The position numbers and the translations under genes are program-made. A DNA stretch of 64,000 bases from Struthio camelus. Taxonomy: Eukaryota > Chordata > Aves > Struthioniformes > Struthionidae. Shown one piece after another: positions 38,101 through 50,100 of this stretch. The DNA lies in NCBI RefSeq assembly GCF_040807025.1, contig NC_090967.1, positions 1,548,001 to 1,612,000 of the forward strand, read 5' to 3'. Each line of letters begins with the position of its first letter. Positions within the stretch are counted from its first letter, which is position 1. The notes beneath the pieces are model-generated. The model was not told the DNA's origin. It saw nothing but the letters and a program-made list of their open reading frames with translations, and did no database searches.

Positions 38101-41100
38101 TTTCCCTTTACAAAAAGTCAAAGTGGAGGAAACTATACAACTGCTTCATGAACCCAATTATGAATTTGGCTCAATAGAAAAATTCTAAATTCATGAATTA
38201 TGTTAAATTTACTATTTAAGTATATACTAAATTTACTTTTTTTACTTACATATGAAGTACATGTAAAGAACATATTGTAAAAATGTTTTGGTTGGTTGGT
38301 TTTTCATATTAGAAAAAATGGTACAACTTTTTTTTTTTTTTTTAAACAAGTCTCTGGTGTCCAATTTCTTTTCAGGGTATTTATTTCTTTCTCATTTAAC
38401 TGGTGTCTCTCAGGGAAAGTAAAAGCTGTAAACGACAAGCACATAAAATTCTAGCTACTAGTTTTGATTGCAAAACAACTGTCCCAAGCAGCGTGAACTC
38501 CCCTGCCTCAAAGGGCTTTTTTTTTTTTTTTTTCTTAATTTCATTTTGAAACTTGATCATCAATTTTAATTTGACTGTTAATCAAAGAACACGCTAAAGA
38601 ACCATAATATCAAAGATGTGTGCCGTGAACAAGAAGCCTAAATGAAACATAACTATTCTCTGAAGATTTTCAACCATCACTTGTACTGTGATCTTTGCAA
38701 ATGTAGTGTGGAAGTTGCAACTAGTAGCATCAAGTGCTGTAATGAAGAGACAGAAATAAGATAATTGCTAAATTCCCTTCAGAAACCATTCTACCATGAT
38801 ATTACTTCCCACCGTGAAATTGCTACACCACTCTAATGGACAAACTTAAGCAGAGTTTAATTAAACTAGAAGCATCAGAATAATACAAGCATTTTATCTT
38901 TAAAAGATCAGGTTTTCAAAAGCACCTGAGCACATCTTGGAACCTAGTTTCCATTGACCTCAACACAACTTATGTTAGGGCATGCCTTACAATCACATCA
39001 TAGCTTGTTTGCCTAAACGCCTTCGTATAAAGTGTCTTAAAGAACACCTACTCATCATGTTAAGGCATGAGAAGGCTACTCATCATACCCTCCAAGTATG
39101 ACTTTAAGGCACCTAAAATTTAGTAGCCATGCTAGCCTAAACACAGCCTGGAGAAAAGGAAATCCTTTTGGGAAGAGATTATATTTAAGGTTATAGCTGA
39201 ATCAGTGTCTTTTTAATGCATTTTTCCCCCTCTATTGAATGAACTGCATAAACAGTCCTAGGAGTAGAGACCAGACTCCACAATTCCTTTTTCACTTGGC
39301 TACAGTCAGGTTCTTCTTGCTCATACTCTGGTCCTAGGATTAGCATGCCCCTTTCTGCAGTTCTCAGTTTCAGCAGAATCACTGAAAAATAAGCGCAGAC
39401 CCAGAGTCTAACACTTACGTTGCTTCTTAGGAAATTCTTTCAATCCTTTCATGCTGAGGACCACCAAGTCCAGGTGAGCACTTCCCTGAGAAGTGGTTAA
39501 CTACAACAAATCACTCACTTTCCACAAAGGGCAGATTTGGCCTTCTCAGTCCGGTCACTAATTTATCTGGCTCCTCTCTCTCTCCTGTAGATAAACGTAG
39601 GTCAGGCACATGGGAAAAGCAATCCCAATTTCAAAAATAAAATGATGGGCTCTGGGCTGGCTCAAGAACAAGATGGGGAGCTCAGCGGTGGTAGTACAGA
39701 GGAGCACAAATCAGATGAGAAAGCACATCAGAAAGCATCATTACACCACTGTAAAATAGATGCTGTGTTTATTTCTGCTCCTGCTCACTCCATCTTTTGG
39801 GATCAAGGTGAAAGAAGGGAGAGGCTGGTAGGAAAATGAAAACCTCCCAGGAAACACCTGTGTGAAGACAGACATGCTGGAAGCTGCTTAACCTACCACC
39901 ATCCTGTGTTGGGAGTACTCAAAGAGTTTGCAGTGCAGAAATTTAAGGGCAAATGACACAGGTGAGCATAGGCTGCCCTCCCACAAAAATCACTTCAGAT
40001 GAGAAAAGGCCACAAGACCTCACCCAGTGAAGCCACAGGGGATATGGCAAGAAGGCAATGATGCTATGTGCTAGGCAAGAAGCATGCCCACCTGTGAGAG
40101 TTTAACCCCCATAGATGTATGTTCGACCTTTACCTGCCCTTGATCTAGCTGGCTGTCCTCCGTCCACCTTCCCGCCTTTGGTGCTTTAAAATCATTGACG
40201 GAGGAGTAACACATGTCCTGAAAACTGTGAACTGCCAATCATATGGAACATTTGAGAAGGAATCAAAATCCACTCAATCATGGGGCAGATTCATACTCCT
40301 GCCAACCGTAGAGCTGTGTTAGGACCTGGTTTGCCTAGGCCCACACACAGGTCTTGCCTATAAAACAAGCGTCTGGGTGCAACGCCTGGGTGTCAGTGGT
40401 GTTTAAGATGACAGAGAAGATCGGCACAGCGCCTGAAGAAAAGAAGCGGCGGCAGCAGCAAGCCGGAGCTGACTACTCGCAGAGCGAAATCACTGAGAGT
40501 CTTCGGCTCGTCAAGTTAAGTCACACAGGCCAGCAGCCAGCTCTTAGGCTCAGGAAGGCATCCATCCAATCAGCGGTTGGAGGACAGTCAATGTAAGGAT
40601 AAGGCACTAGAGGCAGCGAATCAGCGCTCGCTAGCACCTGCCCCACCTCCAGGGTCAGGATGCCGAATCAGGATTCACCCTTTGGATCCTAACATCACTT
40701 GCATTTGGTCATGGGAGTGAACCATCTACATGATAAATGTGTACAGCATATTACCAGGGAATTAACACACCCCACCTGGTGTGACTTGACTGGCACATGG
40801 GTTCTATCCCAGGGGTCAGCACACCACTTTCAGTGTGGCTTGACTATTGTGCGGGTTCCATCCCGCGAGGATCAGCACGCCTGCCCAGCGTGACTTGATC
40901 AGGGCAATCGCTCCCCATTTCTAAACCTTCACCTTTATTTCTGACTTGTTACCCCTGTGATGTGTCACTAATCGTGTATGTATTGTTGATTTAACTACTT
41001 ATTTGCTTTCACTACTTCCATTTACGATTGGAGCTCCTTGTAAATATAGGTGTAAATAGTTAATTGTAGAGTTAAGATAAGCAGTATACTACCATTATAA

Positions 41101-44100
41101 ATAATACATTGTTCACTCATTTATTGGTTACTTGTTGGGGCTTTGTGAATTGTAAACCCATCCATCCGAGTAGCAGAACCCTTCCTATACCGCTTAAACA
41201 GATCCATTGACTTTGGAAGTTCACTGTTTAAATAAAGTTGTTTAACATGCCTTTCAACTGGTTTGGTCATCCTGCTGCGTTAAACCGTTGACATCACTCC
41301 CACCACACATGGGTCAGGACTTCTACAGCCTTGGAGCTGCCTAACAGAGTTAGCCTCCAGCACATCAAAGAGGGGGGGACTCCATCACCCATATACGTGG
41401 GGACTGAGGAGGAAGGAGCGTTGTGTAGCAAGGGCTCTGTACAGGCCTTACCTCTCCTCTGTCCAAAGTCGCCATGGCAGGTCTGGTTACCATAAAATGC
41501 TTCTGGGTTCTGTAACACTCACGCAACCCAGAGTTCTAAGGAAACAGCTCTTTGTCTGATATAAGAAAGAACCTGCACGTTCTTCACACAACATCAGCTC
41601 AGCAGCACTCAAAATGCAGCTTTATGGAAGAAATTACTAGGAAAGGAAATCCAGAACAAAACAGAGAATCCACTGTTATGGTGCAATCTTGAACACTGGT
41701 TCAAGTTCAGATTCTGCCTTCTCCTTCCCCAAGAGGGTATAGTAGAACTGGAGAAAGGACAGAAAGGGTAAACAAAGTTGACTGAAGACACACAGCAACT
41801 TCTGTAGAAGAAATGAGTAAGTAGATTAAGATCTTTCCACTTGAAAAAGAGATCACTAAATGGGGATAAGAGAAAATCTTAGCTGATGTGAAGAAGAATA
41901 CAAAAACCAGAGACAAATGAACAAATGGAGGTGTGGTGGCATGTTCAGAAACAGGCTGTTCTTCATACAAATTGTAGCTAAGCTGTGAACCACCTTGCCA
42001 AATCTAAGGCTAAAAGCAGACTGTCTCAGGGGATACTGGTCACACTTGTGAACTAAAATTCCTTTGAAACTTACAACACAGAATCCATCTGTAATTCAAG
42101 AAGAAGTCCTTTAACTGAAGGCAATTGCCAAAGACTGGTGGGGTATTCCAGGGAAGTATCATTAAGTAAGCTCTGTTCTTATACTCTTCCCTAGATGCCC
42201 ATGATTGGCTTCTATCAGAGACAGACTAGAGGAACCTTTGTCCTGATCCAGTAGGACCTGCTCTAGAAAATAACTTGGGATGCTTCTTGTGGACCTGCTG
42301 GGCAAGAAGATGACCTCCAATAATCCCAAGTTAAAAAAAAAAAAAAGTATCATACATGACAAATCAGTATCATACACGGCAAATACAAAAAACAAGCATC
42401 CCAAACCATCTGCTAGGACGTTCAAAATCCCAAGGGATGAATCTGATGATCTGTTCATCAACTGCAGAAACCCACAATAAACTGAGGGATATAACACCCT
42501 TATCTATATTCACACAGAATAGGGATGGTATCCTTTGTCACTATCTGGACAAGTTTCCTGAGTTTATGACAGAAAGACATAAGCATAACTGACTGCTCTG
42601 AAGTCCAGTACACTAACTGGTAAACTGTGTTCTTTCACAGACCATAAGTCCCGTCACAAATCCTTGTGGACTAAGGATCTTGCTGCAGGTTGTTCAGCTG
42701 CTTCCCAAGTCTACCAGAATTGTGCAAGCAGACAGCCTGAGGACCAGACCAAGAGCAGGGTAATTGTCAGACTCTACTGGATAAACAAACTAGGACTGAT
42801 GTCAGCACATCCTAACCACACTCTGTGGCCTCCCTGAGTCTTCCAGGGCCCCCAGGAAAGGCCTTTCACTGTTCATAAACAGAGGCTTTGGCAGAAAGGG
42901 CTTTCATTGTTCATAAACAGAGGCTTTCGCAGAAAAAGAAAGGGACAAGCCAGCTCCTGATGCAGTACCTTAAGGCACAATTCACCTGACTATATGCAGT
43001 CACCTCCTTTGAATGAACTGTGCCCCACATTCAATAGGCTAGCTCTATGCTAGATGTAAAACACACTTACAGTAGCGTGTCATCTCAAATAGAGATGCTT
43101 ACACTGTAGCTATTCTAGCCTCTCAGGACCAAAGTCCACAAAGGAACATTCCTGATGGCTAACCTTAAAAGTAGGGCCCAGCACGTAAAATGAAGATCCA
43201 GCCATACAGCAAAGCTTCATCATAAACTAACTAGCTATTCAGAAGAACCACAAGGGAGAGCTATACTTCATTCCCTTTATAAACCCTTAGATGCATACTT
43301 ACAGTATGCCTGCGCTGGCACTGCTAGGTTAAAAGCAATTCTACGGCCAGAAATCTTCATATACAGGTTCTTACTTTACGCTGTGACTGCACATACTGAC
43401 ATCACGCTCAAGAAACACCTATAAATCCTAAACTCATCTACTTAAACACGTACTAAAATTCAATTAAAAGCAAAAACTACTTTGGCCATCATATAGACTC
43501 ATTGTTAAGTAAAGTTTCAACTGCTAAGCAGTATTTGATAGTAAGAGCTCCCTAGTGGAAAGAGAAATAATTCATTATGCTTTGCTTCATTAGCCATTCA
43601 AGTTCTATTTGACACAGCCTGAAAAACAGATTTTTAAAATGTAGTTAGTACAATGTCTTTTCCAGCACATTTAATCTGTAGCTTCTGTATTCCCAAATAT
43701 GTACACTGCTTCTGTATCCCCAGAACGCTCAGGGCCACCCTTGTCCTATGCCTTCTTTTCCGCCATCAGTCATACAGGGAACCAGAAAGAAAAAGCAATT
43801 AAGTTAAAAAATTAACTTTTCTTGGCTATGTTAGTTTTAATGTAGACCAGTTTCTCAATCCAATTTACCAAGCAGCTACATATGTGCATGTTCACATAAG
43901 GAGAGGAGCAATGGGACAGAAGCAGGCAAAACTGATTGTTTCAGCATCTAGATATCTGAAGTGTTCCTCTAACCAGTTTACTAATCGTTTATCTCTAAAT
44001 ACATTTGTGCATATACTAGTCTCATTATCTGCTCTGACTAGCTGAACAAACAAGCCATGAAATTTCCCTCCAACAAGCCTGTACCTTCTCACTGAGCTTT

Positions 44101-47100
44101 AACACATTCAAAAGACACCCACTAAGGCATTTTAAGAAGCATCAGTAGTATTGTTCACACCGCAAACACTGCCCATTAGCGTTTTTTTAAAAACGTTAAG
44201 TATAGCACGCAGGACTTTCCTTACCTTTTGTTGAACTCTTCAAGCTCTGCTCTCAGTTTTCCTATTTCAATCTGTAGTCTAGCCCTCTCTTTGGCGGTTT
44301 CATCCAGAACTCTTCGAGCATCAGCCAGTTCAGACTCATAGAGATTCTTGATTCCACTCACCTAAAGTTAAGGGAAAATTATCATTCAGACATGAGAACA
44401 TTCCAAACGGAGCATCAATGAACCAAAACAAAGCATCAGATTCTTCGAAAAAAGATGTATGATCTGATTTGTTGTTTAAGAATGTTGCACATGGAAACAT
44501 TTGGAATTAATGTGCACTTATAGTTAAGATTTATGTTCAACTGAGAATAAAAATTAACATGTTGTATGCTTGAAGTGCACAAGTCTTCTAAAGAGCTAAA
44601 CTGAAGTGGGTGAGTACACTCTGCTATCAGATCTTAAATTATTCTCCCTCATTTCCAATACTGCCGATTGTCAGTATTGCATTTGCAGCAGTAACATCAT
44701 TTAAAAATAAAATACAAAGGACTTATTAGAATACAGGTCTGAGGTCCAATTCAATTCTGCTGCACTTGCACTATTAGCTAAAGAAGAACCTGAAACAAGA
44801 TGAACAGGTCATGTTTCTGTAATTCAGAGATGAGCTTCCACTCCTATTCTCTACCTCAGAGGATGAGGATCTACAGACCTCTCCCTGTCCCAAGACCACA
44901 AAAAGAAAAAAAACACACTCAAAAAAAATTAGCTATTCACACTGCAACCAGCCACCTGCAAGTCTTCCTTCCTTTTATTTTTTTCAGGACAAAAGAGCAT
45001 CCAAGAGGTATGTCAGATAGCTAAGATTTCAAGATCATATGAGATTACTGCTATTGCTTCTATCAAAGGATACCAGAACAGCTATTACTAATGTAAATTC
45101 AAAAACGGAGCAATCAGGTGTGGGAAAAATTGAAAACAGAACATACCACCTTTAGGAAGAAAAAATCTGATAGGAACACTTAAGACGCAGAGACAAGAAA
45201 ATAAACTGTGCTATTCCTAGGAACGCCTATTCCAGCATCAGTGACACCAGTGACAGACTGAACCATCTAGTCCTCAAAGAGTGGTTAAAAGCAATCAGAA
45301 TATAATTAGGTTCTTGATTGACTATATTCTCATAAAACTCCTGAAATGAGCTCAGATATGACAGTCTGAGGGCTAAGAAACCTTAGTTTACAAGCATATT
45401 GCATAACAAACTACTTTGTTTGCTACCCATGAAATCTTACTCTTCTGTAACAAATTAATTCCTTCAAGACTTACTCAGCCGAAGTTTTGTTTTCATAGCT
45501 GATAGTTAAAGATTGTCTGTAGCACAAGCCAACACAACTCATCATCAGTTACAAAATTTAGGAACCTCTATGCAGAAGTGCACCATGACTATGCCAGGAT
45601 CCTTCATAGGACACTCTGCAATGCTAAGGGGGGGGGGGAGGGAGGGGGGAAAGTATTTTAAGGCTACAAAGTCTCTCATTAGGGATGACCCTTCAGTGCC
45701 ATTCATAAGGCTACAGCGAACTTACCCAGCATATGAAGACAAGCACCAATACTTTTTGTTTAACTATTGTGAGGGAAAGCTCATGATCTTGTAAACTGAA
45801 ATGCATTAGACATGAAAAAGTCTGCTCTAAAAAAGAATTAATACTCCTTCCCAAGAGGTGGAAAACGCTCAACCTTCAGATTAAAGCCTCTAACATTAAT
45901 CCTTCTATTTTCTTTAAAAAAGAAATCAAGTTGCATTTCATATGCTATGTAAGCTGAATATATATGACTCACCATGATTTTTTTTTATTAAAACCTATTT
46001 ACTACTGAATCTTCACTAGCAAGTGAACTGACATTTCAAATCTTTTTTTTTCCGGTCCTACTCTAACAGGTATCTAATACTGCATGTTGCATTCTTGAGG
46101 CCAGGTACCTCATTTTCAAGTGCTGTAATATACAATATTGACATGTCAATATTTCTTTTGGGATCCGGCCCTGGTGATTTTGCAGCCTGCACAGAACCTA
46201 AAGAAACACAAAATACAACTGGCCAATAGCCAAGCACTGATTCTGCACTATTAGGTACTGCATCCACAACACTTTCCTCTAATGCCTTGACCAGCTGGCC
46301 ATCTTTAGAGCAACTATTAAACCTGCTAAAGTACTTACCCTAGGATGTTCGTCAAGAACTTCGGACTATATTACTGTAGCCTCGGGGAGATACGCTAAGT
46401 CATAGCGCAGTGCACAAGGACAAACTCCTCCTCAGTACTCTAGAGCATAAATGGGAATTGCAGCCCAAGAAACAATGGGAGAAAGTCTTTTTTCCTTAGT
46501 TTGGTGTGAACAGCGCCACAAAAAGGTGTTGCAAGCATTCCAACAGTGATAGGCAGCAAATAATTTATGCTCCTGAGGCATTCCAGAATATATGCAGCTT
46601 AGAAGCACCCAAACAATACTCTGAATTGAGAATAGATACTTAATGCAATTTCTGCCTATAGAAAAGAAAGCTAGACTGAGATAAAAACTGCATGATGAAA
46701 GCCATTTTAGAATCCATTGATAAAAAGACTGTGCTTTTTAATTAAAAAGGCCTGACTCACATTCTCTGAATAACTAGCTGTGGTAGCTTAGCATGTTTCT
46801 CCTCCTGTAGCATGTTAACCTCTGCTCTGACAGTATTTCAGTAACAAGGATGAGAAAAAGCCACCTCTACTAGCATTTTAAGCTAATCCTCTGAATAGAC
46901 AGAAGTAACTGAGACACAGGTACACATAGCAGCTTCCAGCACAGGGAGGCAGCAGACAGCTAGGAGCAGTAACACCTTCAATTACTGCAGGAAATAAAGA
47001 ATTCATCAGAACTTTAATAACAGGACACAAAAAGAGTATGCTCCGTGATAAAGTTGACAGAAATTTTAGATGATCAAACTGATCTGGAGGACAATTCAAA

Positions 47101-50100
47101 AAGGTTTTCCTACATTGTAAGAAAACTACATACTGTTTATTTTCAGCACTGATTGGTGGGGAAGAGAAATAGACACAGCAGTAGGCCATAAAAAAAAAAA
47201 AAAACAAAAAAACACACACTGCCGCCAGCTGAGATGAGCTATATTGGTATTGTGCGCTTGACAACACTTCTGGCCCAAGCTGACGATTCATTGAAAGCAC
47301 CAGAAAAAGCAGTTTTTCCTCATACCCCTGGCAATGAGAGAAAGTCTGGCCAAGTATTTCTGTTCCTGAGACCATCAACCCTCAAACTCCGTTCTCGTGG
47401 AAGGAACACAACTGAGAGTCCACTGACTTCCTGAAAACTTCCAGAGTAGGCTGGCCCAGAGAGTGCCTCTGTTTAGCATACATCTATGATTTTGTTTTGA
47501 ATCTACAAACTCTTTTGCCTCTCCCTTTTTGTTATTACTTTGCACCTGCTACTCAGCTTACTCTCCAGTACAGTGATACTTCCAGCGCACATTCTCAAAA
47601 AGGTGTTAGTCCAAAACACGACCTCTTAGGACAAACCTTTCATACTCTTTCTGGACAAAAAAAAGAAAAAAGGTAATAGGAACAGCAGCCAGTATCCACA
47701 GCACCAAGAGAAGGAAGTTCAGTAGATTCATCTGACAATTGTGAAGCTCATTTCTGGTGCTTTGCCTCATCACACTTCTGAGCAAAGTGCCACCGGACAG
47801 TGTCAGCAGTTCCTGGAACATTTACAAAGAGTACTGGGCACTAAGAGATAACTGCCTGACATCATCTTCTGTTTCTTGTCATTTTCTAGCTATCACTAGA
47901 ATCAATCTATTCAAATTCCTTTCACTCATTTGTTGTTTCTCATCATCTGCTCCCCGCATTTGGGAAAGACTTTTAGAGTAAGGATGTATCTATGTCAATC
48001 CTTCCAGCACAAGCCAGTAAGAAGAGCAGCTGGTAGCAAATGCTGAAGAGAAAAAGCATAGGGAACAAGGCAAACCTAGAATGATTCTTCACTAATATAT
48101 ATACTCAGCTGCTTAAAAATAAAAATAAAAAAGAGAGAGAGAGAGAGAAAAAACGTTTCCAGACATCAAATTCAGTAGTCACAGTGTTGTTAATTTGCCC
48201 GATCCCTTTGTAAACACCTTTATTTTTTAATTTTCACAACATCCATGACCATCATACAAGCATGAGTTGATTAAGAACTACTGCTTGATGATTTACTTTG
48301 AAAGAAAGGTTTTGTATTGTGAGAGAATATTTGCTTCCTAGAGCAATCTCTTCCTTTAGATTTGTGACTTAAGAGATCTTAGCTTTCTTCTTGTCTCTTT
48401 TCCAAATTTGCTCTTGGACAGAATTTTTTTGCTGCTCTGGTCATCTTTGTCACCTTTTCCTTACACACTTTTTCCAGAGCATAGCTGTTTTTAGAACAGG
48501 GTTAAGAGAATTGCAAATAACATTCAAAATACAGAAAAAACATTGACTTACACAGTGAGTACTGGCCACCATAAAGGAAAACAAGGACACTCCAGAAAAT
48601 CAGAAAAGAAGAAAATGCAGTAATTCTAACAGACTTCAAGTATTTCAAGGTGTAATTCAGCATATGAAAACATAGCTTGGGCATTATATGTAAAATGAAC
48701 AGTAATGACAGTGTCATGGAGCGGCTAATCCAGGAATCACAGAATGGTTGAGGTTGGAAGGGACCTCCGGAGATCATCTAGTCCAACCTCCCTGCTCAAG
48801 CAGGCTCACCTAGAGCATATTGCCCAGGATCACATCCAGGCGGGTTTTGAATATCTCCAGGGAAGGAGACTCCACTACCTCTCCGGGCAACCTGTTCCAG
48901 TGCTCTGTCACCCTCACAGTGAAGAAGTTTTTTCTCAGGTTCAGGTGGAACTTCCTGTGGTTCAGTTTCTGCCCATTGCCTCTTGTCCTGTTGCTGGGCA
49001 TCACGGAGAAGAGACTGGCCTCATCCTCTTGACACTCCCCCTTTAGATACTTGTACACGTTGATGAGATCCCCTCTCAATCTTCTCTTCTCCAGGCTGAA
49101 CAGGCCCAGCTCGCGCAGTCTTTCTTCCTAGGAGAGGTGCTCCAGCCCTCTAATCATCTTGGTAGCCCTCCGCTGGACTCTCTCCAGGAGTGCCATGTCT
49201 CTCTTGTACTGGGGAGCCCAGAACTGGACACAGTACTCCAGGGGAGGCCTCAGCAGGGCTGAGGAGAGGGGCAGGATCACCTCCCTCCACCTGCTGGCAA
49301 CACTCTGCCTCATGCACCCCACGATCCCATCGGCCTTCTTGGCCACCAGGGCACACTGCTGCCTCATGCTTAACTTGTTGTCCACCAGCACTCCCAGCTC
49401 CTTCTCTGCAGGGCTGCTTTCCAGCAGGTCAACCCCCAGCCTGTACTGCTGCAGGGGGATCTTCCTCCCTAGGGGCAGGACCTTGCACTTGCCTTTGTTG
49501 AACTTCAGGAGGTTCCTCTCCGCCCACCTCTCCAGCCTCTCCAGGTCCCTCTGAATGGCAGCACAGTCTTCTGGTGTGTCAGCCTCTCCCCCCAGTTTCG
49601 TATCAGCAAACTTGCTGAGGGTGCACTCTGTGCCTTCCTCCAGGTCATCGATGAATACGTTGAACAAGACTGGACCCAGGACTGACCCCTGGGGGACACC
49701 GCTAGCTACACGCCTCCAACCAGACTTGGTGGCACTTGATCACCACCCTCTGAGCTTGGCCATCCAGCCACTTCTCAATCCACCTCACCAACCACTCATC
49801 CAACCCACACTTCCTGAGCTTGCCTAGGAGGATGTGATGGGAGACAGTGTTGGAAGCCTTGCTGAAGGCCAGGGAGACCACATCCACTGCTCTGCCCTCA
49901 TCTACCCAGCCAGTCATTCCATCCCAGAAGGCTATCCAATTGGTCCAGCATGATTTCCCTTTGGTGAATCCTCGCTGACTACGCCTGATCACCTTCCCGC
50001 CTTTCATATGCTTAGAGAGGACCTCCAGGAGGAGCTGTTCCATCAGCTTTCCAGGGAAGGAGGGGAGGCTGACAGGCCTGTCATTCCCTGGCTCCTCCTT

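Larger units (their letters stand above)
39590..41600. repeat. Unidentified repeat, copy A, split by an LTR-like insertion
   Basis: The flanks 39590-40092 and 41299-41600 match 51770-53240 over several blocks: the tgatgggctctgggctg block, GCAGTGCAGAAATT, ggcaagaaggcaatga, CACACATGGGTCA and ATGGCAG-TCTGGTTACCA. Identity by eye is about 80 percent or better in the best blocks. It lacks about 660 bp present between 52065 and 52730 of copy B. It could be an intronic duplication or two copies of a genome-wide repeat. Confidence 0.65.
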
